From NCBI GenBank assembly GCA_040954595.2, contig CM082588.2, positions 11,532,001-11,596,000 of the forward strand: a stretch of 64,000 nt of DNA. The letters are read 5' to 3'. Positions 9,920 to 22,576 of the stretch are shown piece by piece. The stretch is from Balanoglossus misakiensis. Its lineage: Eukaryota; Hemichordata. Positions within the stretch are counted from its first letter, which is position 1. Each line of letters begins with the position of its first letter. The notes under the pieces were generated by a model, which made no database searches, was not told where the DNA came from, and saw only the letters and a list, made by a program, of their open reading frames with translations. The position numbers and the translations under genes are program-made.

Positions 9920-11743
9920 TTCGTACAGGGATACTCATCGATTGCCCGACCATTGCACGCTTTGACCGTAGGTTACCCAACGAAGAGGAAAAATGGGGGA
10001 GAAAGGAAACGACCACCCCCATACCAGTGGACAGATGCGTGCCAGGAAGCCTTCGAGCTGATCATTGACAAGCTGACTTCAGCTCCGGTTTTGGCCTACG
10101 CCGACTATACGCGACCGTTTGAGCTTCACACAGACGCGAGCTTGACAGGACTAGGAGCTGCCTTATACCAGTCAATCGAAGAGGCAGATGGACGAGAAAG
10201 ACTGCGACCAGTTGCGTATGCCAGCCGGAGCCTCACTGCCAGTGAGAAGAACTACCCGGCCCACAAGCTGGAATTTCTGGCTTTGAAATGGTCTGTTACG
10301 GAAAAGTTTCGTGATTACTTCTTTGGCAATGATGTCACGGTATTGACCGACAATAATCCACTGACATACGTAGCAAGTACAGCGAAACTTGATGCGACAG
10401 GACAGAGGTGGTGGAATGCTTTATCTCAGTATAAATTGAAGATTCACTACCGACCCGGCCTAAGGAATGGTGATGCGGACGGGCTCTCGCGACGACCTGA
10501 TGGCAGGGCTCAAGGATTTGATGAGTCTGAGAGACGTTTCCAGGAAACTGTAGCGATGACTCCTGATGAGGTGCAGGCAGTGGGGGAGCCATGTTTGTCT
10601 GATGGAGATGAAGATACACCATGGATTGAAGCCTTAGCTGCCTCAGCACGAGCGATACCAAAGGACATGGATGAACCGCCGGGGATGCCAGGAGAAGCAA
10701 CATTACCTACGATTGCGATGGACCAATGGGCGAAGTTACAGGACAGGGATGTGACCGTACGGCGCATACGAGCCTTGGTTCACGCGAAGACTGGGGGTAA
10801 AGGTAAACTGACAAGGACACAGCGAGCACAGGAACCGCGAGAAGTCAGAATGGCACTGAGAGATTGGAGTAAATTCTGTTTCCGTGATGATGTTTTGTAT
10901 AGAGCGAGGACATCATCTAGTGGAGAGGTCTACTACCAATTGGTGCTACCACACGAGTTTCGCCAGGAGGCAATGAAAGGGGTGCACGACGACTGTGGAC
11001 ACCTGGGACAGGATCGAGCGATTGATTTATTGAGGGCTAGGTTTTATTGGCCTCTTATGTCAGCTGATATGAAGAAATACATTCGTACATGCAGGAGATG
11101 TACTCGAAGGAAGGACGAGGCGGGATTAAAGACACGTGCTCCGATGGTGAGTATTGAAACTTCACAGCCCCTCGAACTTCTATGCATGGATTTCTTGAGC
11201 CTTGAAGAGAGTAAAGGAGGGACCAAAGACCTGTTGGTAATTACTGATCACTTCTCGAAGTTTGCTGTAGCCATACCTACACCGAACCAGACCGCGAAAA
11301 CGACAGCCAAGAACCTATGGGAACACTTCATGCTACCATATGGATGTCCGGAACGAATCCTGTCTGATCGTGGTCGGAATTTTGAGTCGCGAGTGATACA
11401 GGAATTGTGCCAGTTACTAGACATCAAAAAGTCACGTACCACGCCATACCATCCCCAAGGAAACGCTCAGACTGAAAGATTCAACTGTACTCTCCTTAAT
11501 ATGTTGGGTACGCTCGAGAACGAGCAGAAGGCTAGATGGAAGGATTATGTGAAGCCGTTGGTACATGCGTACAACTGCACTGTTCATGACACGACGGGTT
11601 TTACACCTTACCAATTGTTGTTCGGAAGACATGCGAAGATAGCACTGGATGTGCGATTCGGAACGTCACCAGAAAGCAGGGATCCTACGACGCCGACAAA
11701 GTATATCGCCGACTTGAGATCCAGGATGGACAAAGTATTTTAG
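9920..11743 (+). pseudogene. gag-pol: Gag-Pol of element 2, middle part: RT end, RNase H, integrase
   Basis: It is in the same frame as the upstream part, with no need for a new start. RNase H shows F-E-L-H-T-D-A-S (about 10120), L-T-D-N-N-P-L (about 10345) and a D-A-D-G-L-S-R end (about 10470). A ~130-codon acidic linker follows. Integrase has an H-H-C-C zinc finger (about 10985-11105) and D-D-E residues near 11189, 11369 and 11474, the last within Q-T-E-R-F-N. The frame is cut by TAG at 11741-11743, inside the helical stretch after the integrase core, and again continues in frame. Confidence 0.9.
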
Positions 11744-12853
11744 ATTGCGAAACGAGCTGCAGAGAAGTCAGCCCAAGAGAGTAAAGAGCGCTATGACCAG
11801 AAAGTTAGAGAGGTGGTGCTTAAAGAAGGTGATCGAGTGTTACGCAGGAACGTGAGTATACGAGGTCAACACAAGATCGCCGATCGGTGGGAGGAAAGTC
11901 CATATGTTGTGGTGAGAAGGCTGAGTCCTGATTTGCCAGTATATGTTATACGTTCAACGAAAACCTCGAAGACACAGACGGTCCACAGGAATTTGCTGAA
12001 ACCTTGCTGTGATCGACCGCTGTTGAGTTATACAGAAGACGAAATGAGTGAACGCTCTCAGGATAGGGCCATTCCTGAGAGTACGGAGTCGGAACGAAGT
12101 TCATCCTCACAGAGTGAACGAGGCTATGTGCTCAATCCTGAATCGCGACCCTTTAGGCCTGGGAGAGTTAGACCTGTGCGCTTAGAAGGTACAACTGAAG
12201 TTACCCTTAATTCTATGGACAGAAGCGACAACGATGCATGTGTGAGCGTGGAACAAGATTCTCCTGAACCGAGCATGATGGATATGAGCGATTCTTCAGG
12301 GCAGGTGCAAAGCCCTGATGATCCTGTAACAGGCTTGCGTGCAGATAGTATGGACGTATCGTCTGCTGGGAAGTCCGATGGAATTGCTGACAGAGCAGAA
12401 GTGACACATCAAAATATTCCTCTGAGTGATGTAGGTGTGAATATCACTGATGCGTCGATTAGTAGTGGAAATGTAGGAACTAGGAAAGAGACTATGGGGA
12501 AGGAGCAACCAGTGGGAAGTGACTTAGCTGATACCCATGGTGATTGTTCTGACGCTGACGAGGAGTCGTCGATTGCCGAGGAAGGAGGAAGTGTGGTCCG
12601 ACCTATGCGTCGATCAACGAGAACTCGAAGACCACCCAAGTACTATGGATGGTGCTCACGATTGGTCAAACGTGACAAAGGTGGTAGAAGCACTTTGAGG
12701 AATTCTAGTATTGGGAAGAGGCCATCTTTTGATTTACCGAGGATTGATCATGAGGATGAAGTTTCTCATGGAAGACTGACCTCGTCGAATAGCAGAAACC
12801 ACGACATAACCATGAAAATACTCGAAATGATGGCCAGTGGAATATACATGTAA
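11744..12853 (+). pseudogene. gag-pol: Gag-Pol of element 2, C-terminal part: integrase GPY/F-like module and acidic tail
   Basis: It is in the same frame as the previous parts and ends at TAA 12851-12853. The first ~90 codons carry the chromodomain-less GPY/F-like module (V-L-R-R-N-V-S, then D-R-W-E-E-S-P-Y and V-H-R-N-L-L), matching the same stretch of element 1. A ~250-residue serine, aspartate and glutamate-rich tail follows, of no recognised fold, with R-S-T-R-T-R-R-P-P-K-Y near 12610-12645. The shared R-R-P-P motif in both elements suggests the tail is a genuine family feature and not random readthrough. Confidence 0.85.
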
Positions 12854-14279
12854 GTATAGGGAATGTGGATGTAGGGGTGTACGCTGGATTCACATTAGCT
12901 ATTCTTGACTGTATCTGATACGTGCTTAATGCCAGGTAAGTAAGGGTGCGGTTCGAAGGTTGCTTTGTGTACCTTTGCAGATTTGCTATTTAGATTAGCC
13001 GCGTCATAGGGTCCTGCGCCTCCTGCGTTGCCCAGCGAACTCTGCGCGCTTACATTTTTCTGATTACTCTTTCAGGTTCACTGATCGAGACTCTGCCTAC
13101 CCTACTGCAACAGGATTGTGTAGCTTGTTTCATCGAAAGTGCATCTGAGGATGACTCGAGTCACTCGTTTTACAGGCACGATGCCTATGCCGACGAGAAT
13201 GTTTCGATATTGAGTCTCGTTGATGTAGTGTTTGTATTTACGCTCATGTTCTGTGTTTCATTGTCGAACGAAGGCAAACTTATTGAGCTTGTTTTTTGTC
13301 GGGAAGTAAGCATAGTAAATCGTCCCTATGCTGACTTGGGGCAGTGTGATACCATTGAATTTGCACCCCTCAGAGCATAGTGGAATGACCCCGCCTATAT
13401 CGTATATTTGATACATTTTTGATTACTGACTTTACCTGTTTATTGTGATTACGCAATTGAAGTAGTCCGCAGGTGTTGACTGTATTTCTTGTGAGGTATT
13501 CGATTTCGAGTTATGATGTTTCTGTATGAAAGCTCTTTTATTGTTATTGATCGAATATTTGCTACTGGAAAGTTGAATTTGTTCCGTCCAGGCAGTACCG
13601 CGTGTATTCAGTCAAAGGTTTGGCGGGTGTAATACGGCGATGAACTAGTGAGTAAAAAGGGAACTTTTTAATATGGCCGTTGTCCGATTGTATTGACGAG
13701 AGTGGAATCTCCACAAAAATCCGAACCATCGGCAGAATCGTACGGCGAAATTGCATCTAGAATGGGAATCGAGGAGAGCCGGATGTTAACTAACATTATT
13801 TGAGCTAGTCTTCGTGAGATCCCTACGTAAGAAGCATTTCATCGACTATTTCGAACGACAGGTCTGCTGTACCTGAACGAACCATTGTTATTGTCACGCT
13901 GATTACTGAGACACCGATCGCCGAGATCCAACGATTACGGGTACTCGCGCAGGTTTCTCAACGTCGATGCTTCACGAACTGAAAGCTGATGTAAGTACGA
14001 TCTCATTAACGCTAATCATGTAAAATCGGACTGGATTTGATAAACTTACGGCCTTTCTAGGTTCTTCGAACCACGGCGTGTGGGGAATGCAATGAGCCGC
14101 ATTGTATGACCCCCAACGTCTACAAACTTTGAACGAATCATATACGAGCAGGAACACTCGACCCTACGATCGATTTGCCGATCACGGAACTGATCAGCGC
14201 TTCGTCATCAAGCTCCGCTTTACGCCTGGATACACTCGGAGCGTTTGCGACGAGCGAACTTTGAGATATTTGCATTGAT
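12854..14279 (+). other. Long 3' non-coding region of element 2, no env
   Basis: This 1,426-bp stretch lies between the gag-pol stop and the 3' LTR. Most Ty3/Gypsy elements have only a few dozen bases here unless they carry env, but I find no + strand frame of useful length and no envelope-like signal. It holds one well-formed intron-like segment (12936-13075). No clear polypurine tract precedes the LTR. It may be a decayed or captured sequence. Confidence 0.6.
12936..13075 (+). other. Intron-like segment in the 3' region of element 2
   Basis: The left border reads CAG|GTAAGTAAG, a full match to the animal 5' splice-site consensus. The right border ends in a pyrimidine-rich run and TTTCAG|G. 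The 140-base length fits a small invertebrate intron. Chance cannot be excluded. Confidence 0.35.
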
Positions 14280-14722
14280 TGTTAGAGGATTCTCTTCGTT
14301 GGATTTTGGAAGCGGATCGACGCGACTGTTGAGTGCGGGACAGCGCCCTCATCGCCAGAACTCGATTGTGCGTCACGTTCGTTTATAAACTGTTGAACTT
14401 TGACCGGACTCGCGGCAGGTTGTGCCACGCCAGTTTTCTTCAGGAAGGTGTTACTTGTTAATGAAACAGGTTTTGATAGAGCTCTTGTTACATCTCTGAT
14501 GTTGATAGACTTACTATTAATTATACTTCTTTCATTGGATATAAAGTGTCTTTGTGTCATTTTGTCCACACCCCCTTCACTCGCCCTGTGTTCCCAAAGC
14601 TACCGCAATCACCACGAATCCTACGACCCAACTCACATGAACGAAACTTGTTGATTACCCTTGTCGAGTTTGCTCACGCCCAGCTAGCCCATCGTTTTTA
14701 TTGGAATTTTGAAAGGGGAACA
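14280..14722 (+). repeat. 3' LTR of Ty3/Gypsy element 2
   Basis: It starts TGTTAGAGG and ends GGGGAACA, and is 443 bp like the 5' copy. TATAAAG is at 14540-14546. Satellite sequence (CTAACATACGCTAG) follows directly, so the element's right edge lies inside an 81-bp monomer. Confidence 0.93.
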
Positions 14723-14874
14723 CTAACATACGCTAGTATCTGTCATATTGTGACGGAGATTTAGCCGAGCCAGGCCGTAGAAAAATCGACTTGTTCAACG
14801 TTACCAGTGTGCAACTGTTTCTGCTCTAGAGTGTCAGGGTTTTAGCCGACTTATGCTGTAGGAAATCTGAGTTG

Positions 14875-17582
14875 ATGAACGGGAATTCAATGTTAGAAAA
14901 CCCGTGTGGAAAGTATCTCTACCCGTTTGAATCTAAGAAAAGAATTTATTCTTATTTAATTTGTAAAAAAGACAATTTTTCGAAAAAAAGTCGAAAATGG
15001 AAATTTTGTCTTGGGTGATTCAAATTATACCGCCTTTTCTGGAATTTGCAGCACTTTTTACAAGAGAACGACACTTCATGCTCCATAATATTTCCGAAAA
15101 TGAAGAAAAGAGTTAATTTTTTATGATTTTTTAAAAATTTACCATTTTTGTCAAAATATGGCCAAAATGGCTATTTTTTCTTGAATTCCATCAATATCTC
15201 TGCATTTTTGGAGTGGTCGAAAGTTGTAACATACAATCAACATGTCATATATGATCAGGGCACCAAATTCGAAGAACAAAGGTTTTTTTGTTTTTTTTTT
15301 CTAAAAATGACATTTTCAAGGAAAATTTGGTAAAACGCAATTTTGTCTGCAGTGAGCAACATTAGACGGTCTTCTGTGGAATTTGTATCGATATATACAT
15401 ACGAAGAGCATTCTATACTCCATCAGATTTCCGAAAATATAGAAAACAGGTATTTTTTGTAATTTTCAAAAATTTACCATTTTGACCAAATTATGGCTAA
15501 AATTGTTATTTTCGTGTTGAATGCCGCCAGTGTCACTGCTTTTAAAAGTCATAAAAACTTTTAACATACAAGCAATTGTTTATATATGACCAGGTCACCG
15601 AATTAAAAAAAATAAAGAATGTTTTGCCTAAAAATGACCTTTTTGGTGCAAAAACGAATAAAACGCAATTTTGTATTAAATCAGCTCATTCAGAGTGCAT
15701 TTTTTATAATCAGCACCATTTTTACATATAATGGAAATTTCATACATCATCAGATATCCAAATATGAAAAAATGATTTAGATTTTAGATGATTGTCCAAA
15801 ATTAGCTGATATCTAATAAATGTAGTATTGAAGCGGTCTGTTCCCCCCCCCCCCCTACATTATATGCGGTACGCCGATGTCAGCTTACCCGGCAGTACTG
15901 CAGGCCGGGCCCCCAACTAACGTCGGTGTTTGAAACGCCCTGGTTAAATTCGGGCTTTCTCTATAAATTGACAGGCAATTATGCAGTCCTACCCGAACAA
16001 ATGTCGAGTGTTGACCCGCTGTGACTTTCCCTCTTCGGTTTGCCCGACTTAGCCAACGTCTTTGTACTAGAGTGTCGGGTCTTTTGCAGAGCCAGGCCGA
16101 AGGAAATCCGACTTGATCACCGTTGATAACGAACGCTAGTGTCTGTCATGGTGTGCCGGGGTTTTAGTCGAGCCAGGCCGTAGGAGATCTGACTTGATCA
16201 TCGTGGTCAATGTACGCGTGTTTCCGCTCTAAAGTGCCGGGGCTTCTTGCTAAACCAGGCCGTAGGAAATCCGACGTAATCACCGTTGATAACTTACGCC
16301 AGTCTGTGTCATATAGAGCCGGTTCACCAGCCGAGCCAGGCCGAAGGAAATGTGAGTAGATCAATGTGGTCTCTGTACGCGTGTTTCTGCTCTAGAGTGC
16401 CAGGGATTTAGCCAAGCCATACCGTAGGAAATCTGACTTGATCAACGTTGCTAACGAACGCTAGTGTATGTCATAGTGTGCCGGGGTTTTAGTCGAGCCA
16501 AGCCGTAGGAGATCAGACTTGATCAACGTGGTCAATGTACGCCTGTTTCTGCTCTAGAGTGCCGGGGCTTCAGCTGAGCCAGGCCGTAGGAAACCCGACG
16601 TGATTACCGTTGTTAACTTACGCCAGTCTGTGTCCTTTATATAGTGCCGGGGCATCAGCCGTGCCAGGCCGAAGGAAATGTGAGTAGATCAACGTGGTCT
16701 CTGTACGCGTGTTTCTGCTCTAGAGTGCCAGGGCTTTAGCCAAGCCATGCCGTAGGAAATCTGACTTGATCAACGTTGCTAACGAACGCTAGTGTCTGTC
16801 ATAGTGTGCCGGGGTTTTAGTCGAGCCAAGCCGTAGGAGATCAGACTTGATCAACGTGGTCTCTGTACGCGTATTTCCGCTCTAAATTGCCGGGGCTTCA
16901 GCTAAACCAGGCCGTAGGAAATCCGACGGAATAACCGTTGATAACTTACGCCAGTCTGTGTCATATAGAGCCGGTGCACCAGCCGAGTCACGCCATAGGA
17001 AATCTGACTTGATCAACGTGGTCAATGTACGCTTGTTTCTGCTCTAGAGTGCCGGGGCGTCAGCTGAGCCAGGCCGTAGGAAACCCGACGTGATTACCGT
17101 TGTTAACTTACGCCAGTCTGTGTCCTATATATAGTGCCGGGGCATCAGCCGTGCCAGGCCGAAGGAAATGTGAGTAGATCAACGTGGTCTCTGTACGCGT
17201 GTTTCTGCTCTAGAGTGCCAGGGCTTTAGCCAAGCCATGCCGTAGGAAATCTGACTTGATCAACGTTGCTAACGAACGCTAGTGTCTGTCATAGTGTGCC
17301 GGGGTTTTAGTCGAGCCAAGCCGTAGGAGATCAGACTTGATCAACGTGGTCTCTGTACGCGTGTTTCCGCTCTAAATTGCCGGGGCTTCAGCTAAACCAG
17401 GCCGTAGGAAATCTGACTTGATCACCGTTGCTAACGTACGCTAGTGTCTGTCATATTGTGACGGAGATTTAGCCGAGCAAGGCCGTAGAAAAATCGACTT
17501 GTTCAACGTTACCAGTGTGCAACTGTTTCTGCTCTTGAGTGTCAGGGTTTTAGCCGACTTATGCTGTAGGAAATCTGAGTTG
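14875..17582. repeat. Satellite unit with the longest monomer block (about 19 monomers)
   Basis: The AT-rich half is 14875-15840, the poly-C run starts at 15843, and the 81-bp monomers fill roughly 16090-17582. The 2708-bp length equals the 1724-bp unit plus twelve 81-bp steps and three 4-base expansions. Groups of monomers recur in order, as expected from unequal exchange within the block. Confidence 0.85.
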
Positions 17583-19461
17583 ATGAACGGGAATTCAATG
17601 TTAGAAAACCCGTGTGGAAAGTATCTCTACCCGTTTGAAACTAAGAAAAGAATTTATTCTTATTTATTTTGTAAAAAAAAACAATTTTTCGAAAAAAAGT
17701 CGAAAATGGTAATTTTGTCTTGGGTGATTCACATTATACCGCCTTTTCTGGAATTTGCAGCACTTTTTACAAGAGAACGACACTTCATGCTCCATAATAT
17801 TTCCGAAAATGAAGAAGAGAATTAATTTTTCATGATTTTTTAAAAATTCACCATGTTTGTCAAAATATGGCCAAAATGGCTATTTTTTCTTGAATTCCGT
17901 CAATATCTCTGCATATTTGGAGTGGTCGAAAGTTTTAACATACAATCAACATGTCATATATGATCAGGGCACCAAATTCGAAGAACAAAGGTTTTTTTAT
18001 TTATTTTTTTCTAAAAATGACATTTTCAAGGAAAATTTGGTAAAACGCAATTTTGTCTGCAGTGAGCCAAATTAGACGGTCTTTTGTGGAATTTGTATCG
18101 ATATATACATACGAAGAGCATTATATACTCCATCAGATTTCCGAAAATGTAGAAAACAGGTATTTTTTGTAATTTTCAAAAATTTACCATTTTGACCAAA
18201 TTGTGGATAAAATTGTTATTTTCGTATTGAATGCCGCCAGTGTCACTGCTTTTAAAAGTCATAAAAACTTTTAACAGACAAGCAATTGTTTATATATGAT
18301 CAGGTCACCGAATTAAAAAAATAAAGACTGTTTTGCCTAAAAATGACCTTTTTGGTGCAAAAACGAATAAAACGCAATTTTGTATTAAATCAGAGTGCAT
18401 ATTTTATAATCAGCACCATTTTTACATATAATGGAAATTTCATACATCATCAGATATCCAAATAATTTAGATTTTAGATGATTGTCCAAAATTAGCTGAT
18501 ATCTAATAAATGTAGTATTGAACCGTTCCACCCCCCCCCCCCCCCTTACATTATATGCGGTACGCCGATGTCAGCTTACCCGGCAGTACTGCAGGCCGTG
18601 CCCCCAACTAACGTCGGTGTTTGAAACGCCCTGGTTTAATTCGGGCTTTCTCTATAAATTGATGACAAGCAATAATGCAGTCCTAACCGAACAAATGTCG
18701 AGTGTTGACCCGCTGTGACTTTCCCTCTTCGGTTTGCCCGACTTAGCCAACGTCTTTGTACTAGAGTGTCGGGTCTTTTGCAGAGCCAGGCCGAAGGAAA
18801 TCCGACTTGATCACCGTTGCTAACGAACGCTAGTGTCTGTCATGGTGTGCCGGGGTTTTAGTCGATCCAGGCCGTAGGAGATCTGACTTGATCATCGTGG
18901 TCAATGTACGCGTGTTTCCGATCTAAAGTGCCGGGGCTTCAGCTAAACCAGGCCGTAGGAAATCCGACGTAATCACCGTTGATAACTTACGCCAGTCTGT
19001 GTCATATAGAGCCGGTGCACCAGCCGAGTCACGCCGTAGGAAATCTGACTTGATCAACGTGGTCAATGTACGCCTGTTTCTGCTCTAGAGTGCCGGGGCT
19101 TCAGCTGAGCCAGGCCGTAGGAAACCCGATGTGATTACCGTTGTTAACTTACGCCAGTCTGTGTCTGATATATAGTGCCAGGGCATCAGCCGTGCCAGGC
19201 CAAAGGAAATGTTAGTAGATCAACGTGGTCTCTGTATGCGTGTTTCTGCTCTAGAGTGCCGGGGCTTTATCCAAGCCCTGCCGTAGAAAATCTGACTTGA
19301 TCACCGTTGCTAACGTACGCTAGTGTCTGTCATATTGTGACGGAGATTTAGCCGAGCCAGGCCGTAGAAAAATCGACTTGTTCAACGTTACCAGTGTGCA
19401 ACTGTTTCTGCTCTAGAGTGTCAGGGTTTTAGCCGACTTATGCTGTAGGAAATCTGAGTTG
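17583..19461. repeat. Satellite unit, about 9 monomers
   Basis: The length is 1879 bp, with the poly-C run near 18528-18545. One short gap near 18390 (part of the stretch before the poly-C run missing) separates it from its neighbours. Confidence 0.85.
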
Positions 19462-21965
19462 ATGAACGGGAATTCAATGTTAGAAAACCCGTGTGGAAAG
19501 TATCTCTACCCGTTTAAAACTAAGAAAAGAATTTATTCTTATTTATTTTGTAAAAAAAGACAATTTTTCGAAAAAAAAAGTCGAAAATGGTAATTTTGTC
19601 TTGGGTGATTCAAATTATACCGCCTTTTCTGGAATTTGCAGCACTTTTTACAAGAGAACGACACTTCATGCTCCATAATATTTCCGAAAATGTAGAAAAG
19701 AGTTAATTTTGCATGATTTTTTAAAAATTTACCATTTTTGACAAAATATGGCCAAAATGGCTATTTTTTCTTGAATTTCGTCACTATCTCTACATTTTTG
19801 GAGTGGTCGAAAGTTTTAACATACAATCAACATGTCATATATGATCAGGGCACCAAATTCGAAGAACAAAGGTTTTTTTATTTTTTTTTTCTAAAAATGA
19901 CATTTTCAAGCAAAATTTGATAACATGCAATTTTGTCTGCAGTGAGACTGTCTTTTGTGGAATTTGTATCGATATTTACATACGAAGAGCATTCTATACT
20001 CCATCAGATTTCCGAAAATGTAGAAAAAGGTATTTTTTGTAATTTTCAAAAATTTTCCATTTTGACCAAATTGTGGCTAAAATTGTTATTTTCGTGTTGA
20101 ATGCCGCCAGTGTCACTGCTTTTAAAAGTCATAAACACTTTTAACATACAAGCAATTGTTTATATATGATCAGGTCACCGAATTAATAAAATAAAGAATG
20201 TTTTGCCTAAAAATGACCTTTTTGGTGCAAAAACGAATAAAACGAAATTTTGTATTAAATCAGAGTGCATTTTTATAATCAGCACCATTTTTACATATAA
20301 TGGAAATTTCATACATCATCAGATATCCAAATATGAAAAAATGATTTAGATGATTGTCCAAAATTAGCTGATATCTAATAAATGTAGTATTGAACCGTTC
20401 TGTTTCTCCCCCCCCCCCCATACATTATATGCGGTACGCCGATGTCAGCTTACCCGGCAGTACTGCAGGCCGTGCCCCCAACTAACGTCGGTGTTTGAAA
20501 CGCCCTGGTTAAGATGGGTCCCTGGGATCTTTTTGCCCGTTGCTATGGGCCTTTATAGGACACTACACTCAATTTTGATCGAAACCATTATGAACGTCCG
20601 ACAAGGGGCTTGTATCTAGTTAAAAATACACACGATTGTGTGCACACCCCCTGTCCAAGTATGTTTACGGCAGCTACCGCCCGGCCATAGGCCGCCACGC
20701 TAATACGGCAAAGCAGCGGTCAGCGATAGCGTGCGCGTCCTGTAACCACAGTAACTGGATCGAACGCTTAAAATCCAATGTTTTGTACACAGAGATTTTG
20801 TACCGTTCACGAAAATCCCTAAGGCTTTTTTCATAGGCCACGTACGCCAGTCAAATTTGACCTGCTTGTTGAGAACGCACTTCCGCACAGTGTGACGGAT
20901 CGTTTTTTGGGGTTTTCGTCGTGCTAAGAAGCGATACTGGTGGAAGAGTGCGTCCAAAAACACCCAAAATCGATGACTTTTTCAGGTGTGGTACGGGTAT
21001 GCTGAAATCGTAGGATACAACGATAATATTCGAAAACAAAATCCGTCACGATCTTCCCTGGTTCAAGCAACTAATGAATACGTCTCAAGTTCGTTTTTGA
21101 GGTCACGGAATAAAAAGCCTTAGGCTTTTGAAATTTGACCTAGCTAATTTGCATATCAATGGCGTCAGGGGGCGCGCGCTCACAATCGTGCAGATTTTCA
21201 ACTAGTTACCAGCCCCTTGTTAGACTCTGAAAACGGCTTAGTCCAAATCGGGGTGTAATGTCCTGCAAAGGCCCATAGCAACGAGCAAAAAGATCCCAGG
21301 GACCCATCTTAAATTCGGGCTTTCTCTATAAATTGACAGGCAATAATGCAGTCCTACCCGAACAAATGTCGAGTGTTGACCCGCTGTGACTTTCCCTCTT
21401 CGGTTTGCCCGACTTAGCCAACGTCTTGTACTAGAGTGTCGGGTCTTTTGCAGAGCCAGGCCGAAGGAAATCCGACTTGATCACCGTTGCTAACGAACGC
21501 TAGTGTCTGTCATGGTGTGCCGGGGTTTTAGTCGAGCCAGGCCGTAGGAGATCTGACTTGATCATCGTGGTCAATGTACGCGTGTTTCCGCTCTAAAGTG
21601 CCGGGGCTTCAGCTAAACCAGGCCGTAGGAAATCTGACTTGATCAACGTTGCTAACGAACGCTAGTGTCTGTCATAGTGTGCCGGGATTTTAGTCGAGCC
21701 AAGCCGTAGGAGATCAGACTTGATCAACGTGGTCTCTGTACGCGTGTTTCTGCTCTAGAGTGCCGGGGCTTTATCCAAGCCATGCCGTAGAAAATCTGAC
21801 TTGATCACCGTTGCTAACGTACGCTAGTGTCTGTCATATTGTGACGGAGATTTAGCCGAGCCAGGCCGTAGAAAAATCGACTTGTTCAACGTTACCAGTG
21901 TGCAACTGTTTCTGCTCTAGAGTGTCAGGGTTTTAGCCGACTTATGTTGTAGGAAATCTGAGTTG
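19462..21965. repeat. Satellite unit interrupted by a foldback MITE, 7 monomers
   Basis: It is 2504 bp as found, and 1704 bp once the MITE and the duplicated TTAA are discounted, close to the 7-monomer length. The MITE interrupts the spacer after the poly-C run. Confidence 0.85.
20513..21308. mobile_element. Foldback MITE flanked by TTAA, 796 bp
   Basis: The ends GATGGGTCCCTGGG and CCCAGGGACCCATC are inverted copies; the match extends for about 47 bases with a few mismatches. Weaker inverted similarity continues inward (for example around ACAAGGGGCT at 20600 and its complement near 21215, and CCTAAGGCTTTT near 20817 with its complement near 21118). TTAA flanks it at 20509-20512 and 21309-21312, while uninterrupted units have one TTAA at this point. 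That gives a clean insertion with either a TTAA (piggyBac-type) or TA (Tc1/mariner-type) duplication. No transposase frame is visible, so it is non-autonomous. Confidence 0.88.
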
Positions 21966-22267
21966 ATGAACGGGAATTCAATGTTAGAAAACCCGTGTAG
22001 AAAGTATCTCTACCCGTTTGAAACTAAGAAAAGAATTTATTCTTATTTATTTTGTAAAAAAGACAATTTTTCGAAAAAAAGTCGAAAATGGTAATTTTGT
22101 CTTGGGTGATTCAAATTATACCGCCTTTTCTGGAATTTGCAGCACTTTTTACAAGAGAACGACACTTCATGCTCCATAATATTTCCGAAAATGAAGAAAA
22201 GAGTTTATTTTTTATGATTTTTTACAAATGTACCATTTTGTCAAAATATGGCCAAAATGGCTATTTT
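21966..22267. repeat. Truncated satellite unit at BEL/Pao junction
   Basis: The first ~300 bases of a unit run up to GGCTATTTTT, where the LTR of BEL/Pao element 1 begins (TGTGACG at 22268). Confidence 0.85.
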
Positions 22268-22576
22268 TGTGACGTACTTTACGTCTGGGGTGGATTTATG
22301 AACAAGGTTCTGGGGGATGGCAGGGGAAATTACAGGAGCGGGACGCAGCTGTACAACCTTTAAACAGCTTTTATTGAAGGTCACTCAAGAAGTGATTACA
22401 CAAGCACAAAACGCCAGCCAAAAAGTAGCAAATTTTGTTTTGGCGGGGAAAGATATGTCATTGGGTGATTAACTAGGCCTCTGATTGGGCTAAAATACTC
22501 AGCTCTGATTGGCTCAAAGCATCCGAGCTGTGATCCTCAAAATGACTCATGGTCAGAGTTTTTAGCATCTCCGATA
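22268..22576 (-). repeat. 3' LTR of BEL/Pao element 1
   Basis: On the - strand the LTR would start TATCGGAG just after a purine-rich tract and end CGTCACA at the satellite junction, 309 bp in all. AATAAA on the - strand (complement at 22369-22374) is a likely polyadenylation signal. No second LTR is present to confirm the ends. Confidence 0.65.

Larger units (their letters stand above)
5797..14722 (+). mobile_element. Ty3/Gypsy LTR retrotransposon, element 2 (complete, 8.9 kb)
   Basis: Two 443-bp LTRs (5797-6239 and 14280-14722) bound a primer site, a 2,099-codon gag-pol frame with two internal stops, and a long 3' untranslated stretch. The LTRs differ at three places by my count, which marks a young insertion. 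Flanks do not show a target-site duplication: the five bases before are ACAAT, those after are CTAAC. The left neighbour is element 1 and the right neighbour is satellite. Confidence 0.93.
14723..22267. repeat. Complex satellite array, left segment
   Basis: Tandem units were anchored on GATGAACGGGAATTC, at 14875, 17583, 19462 and 21966, plus a partial start (14723-14874). Each unit has an AT-rich half of about 0.95 kb, a poly-C run, a spacer of about 250 bp and a block of 81-bp monomers. Lengths are 2708, 1879 and 2504 bp; the last includes an 800-bp insertion. Units here differ from one another more than those at 28948-61842. The array is cut on the left by element 2 and on the right by BEL/Pao element 1. 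Short open frames within it are repeat artefacts. Confidence 0.93.

Noticed and set aside
12854-14279. env gene of element 2
   Set aside because: No + strand frame of plausible length, no signal peptide or transmembrane pattern.
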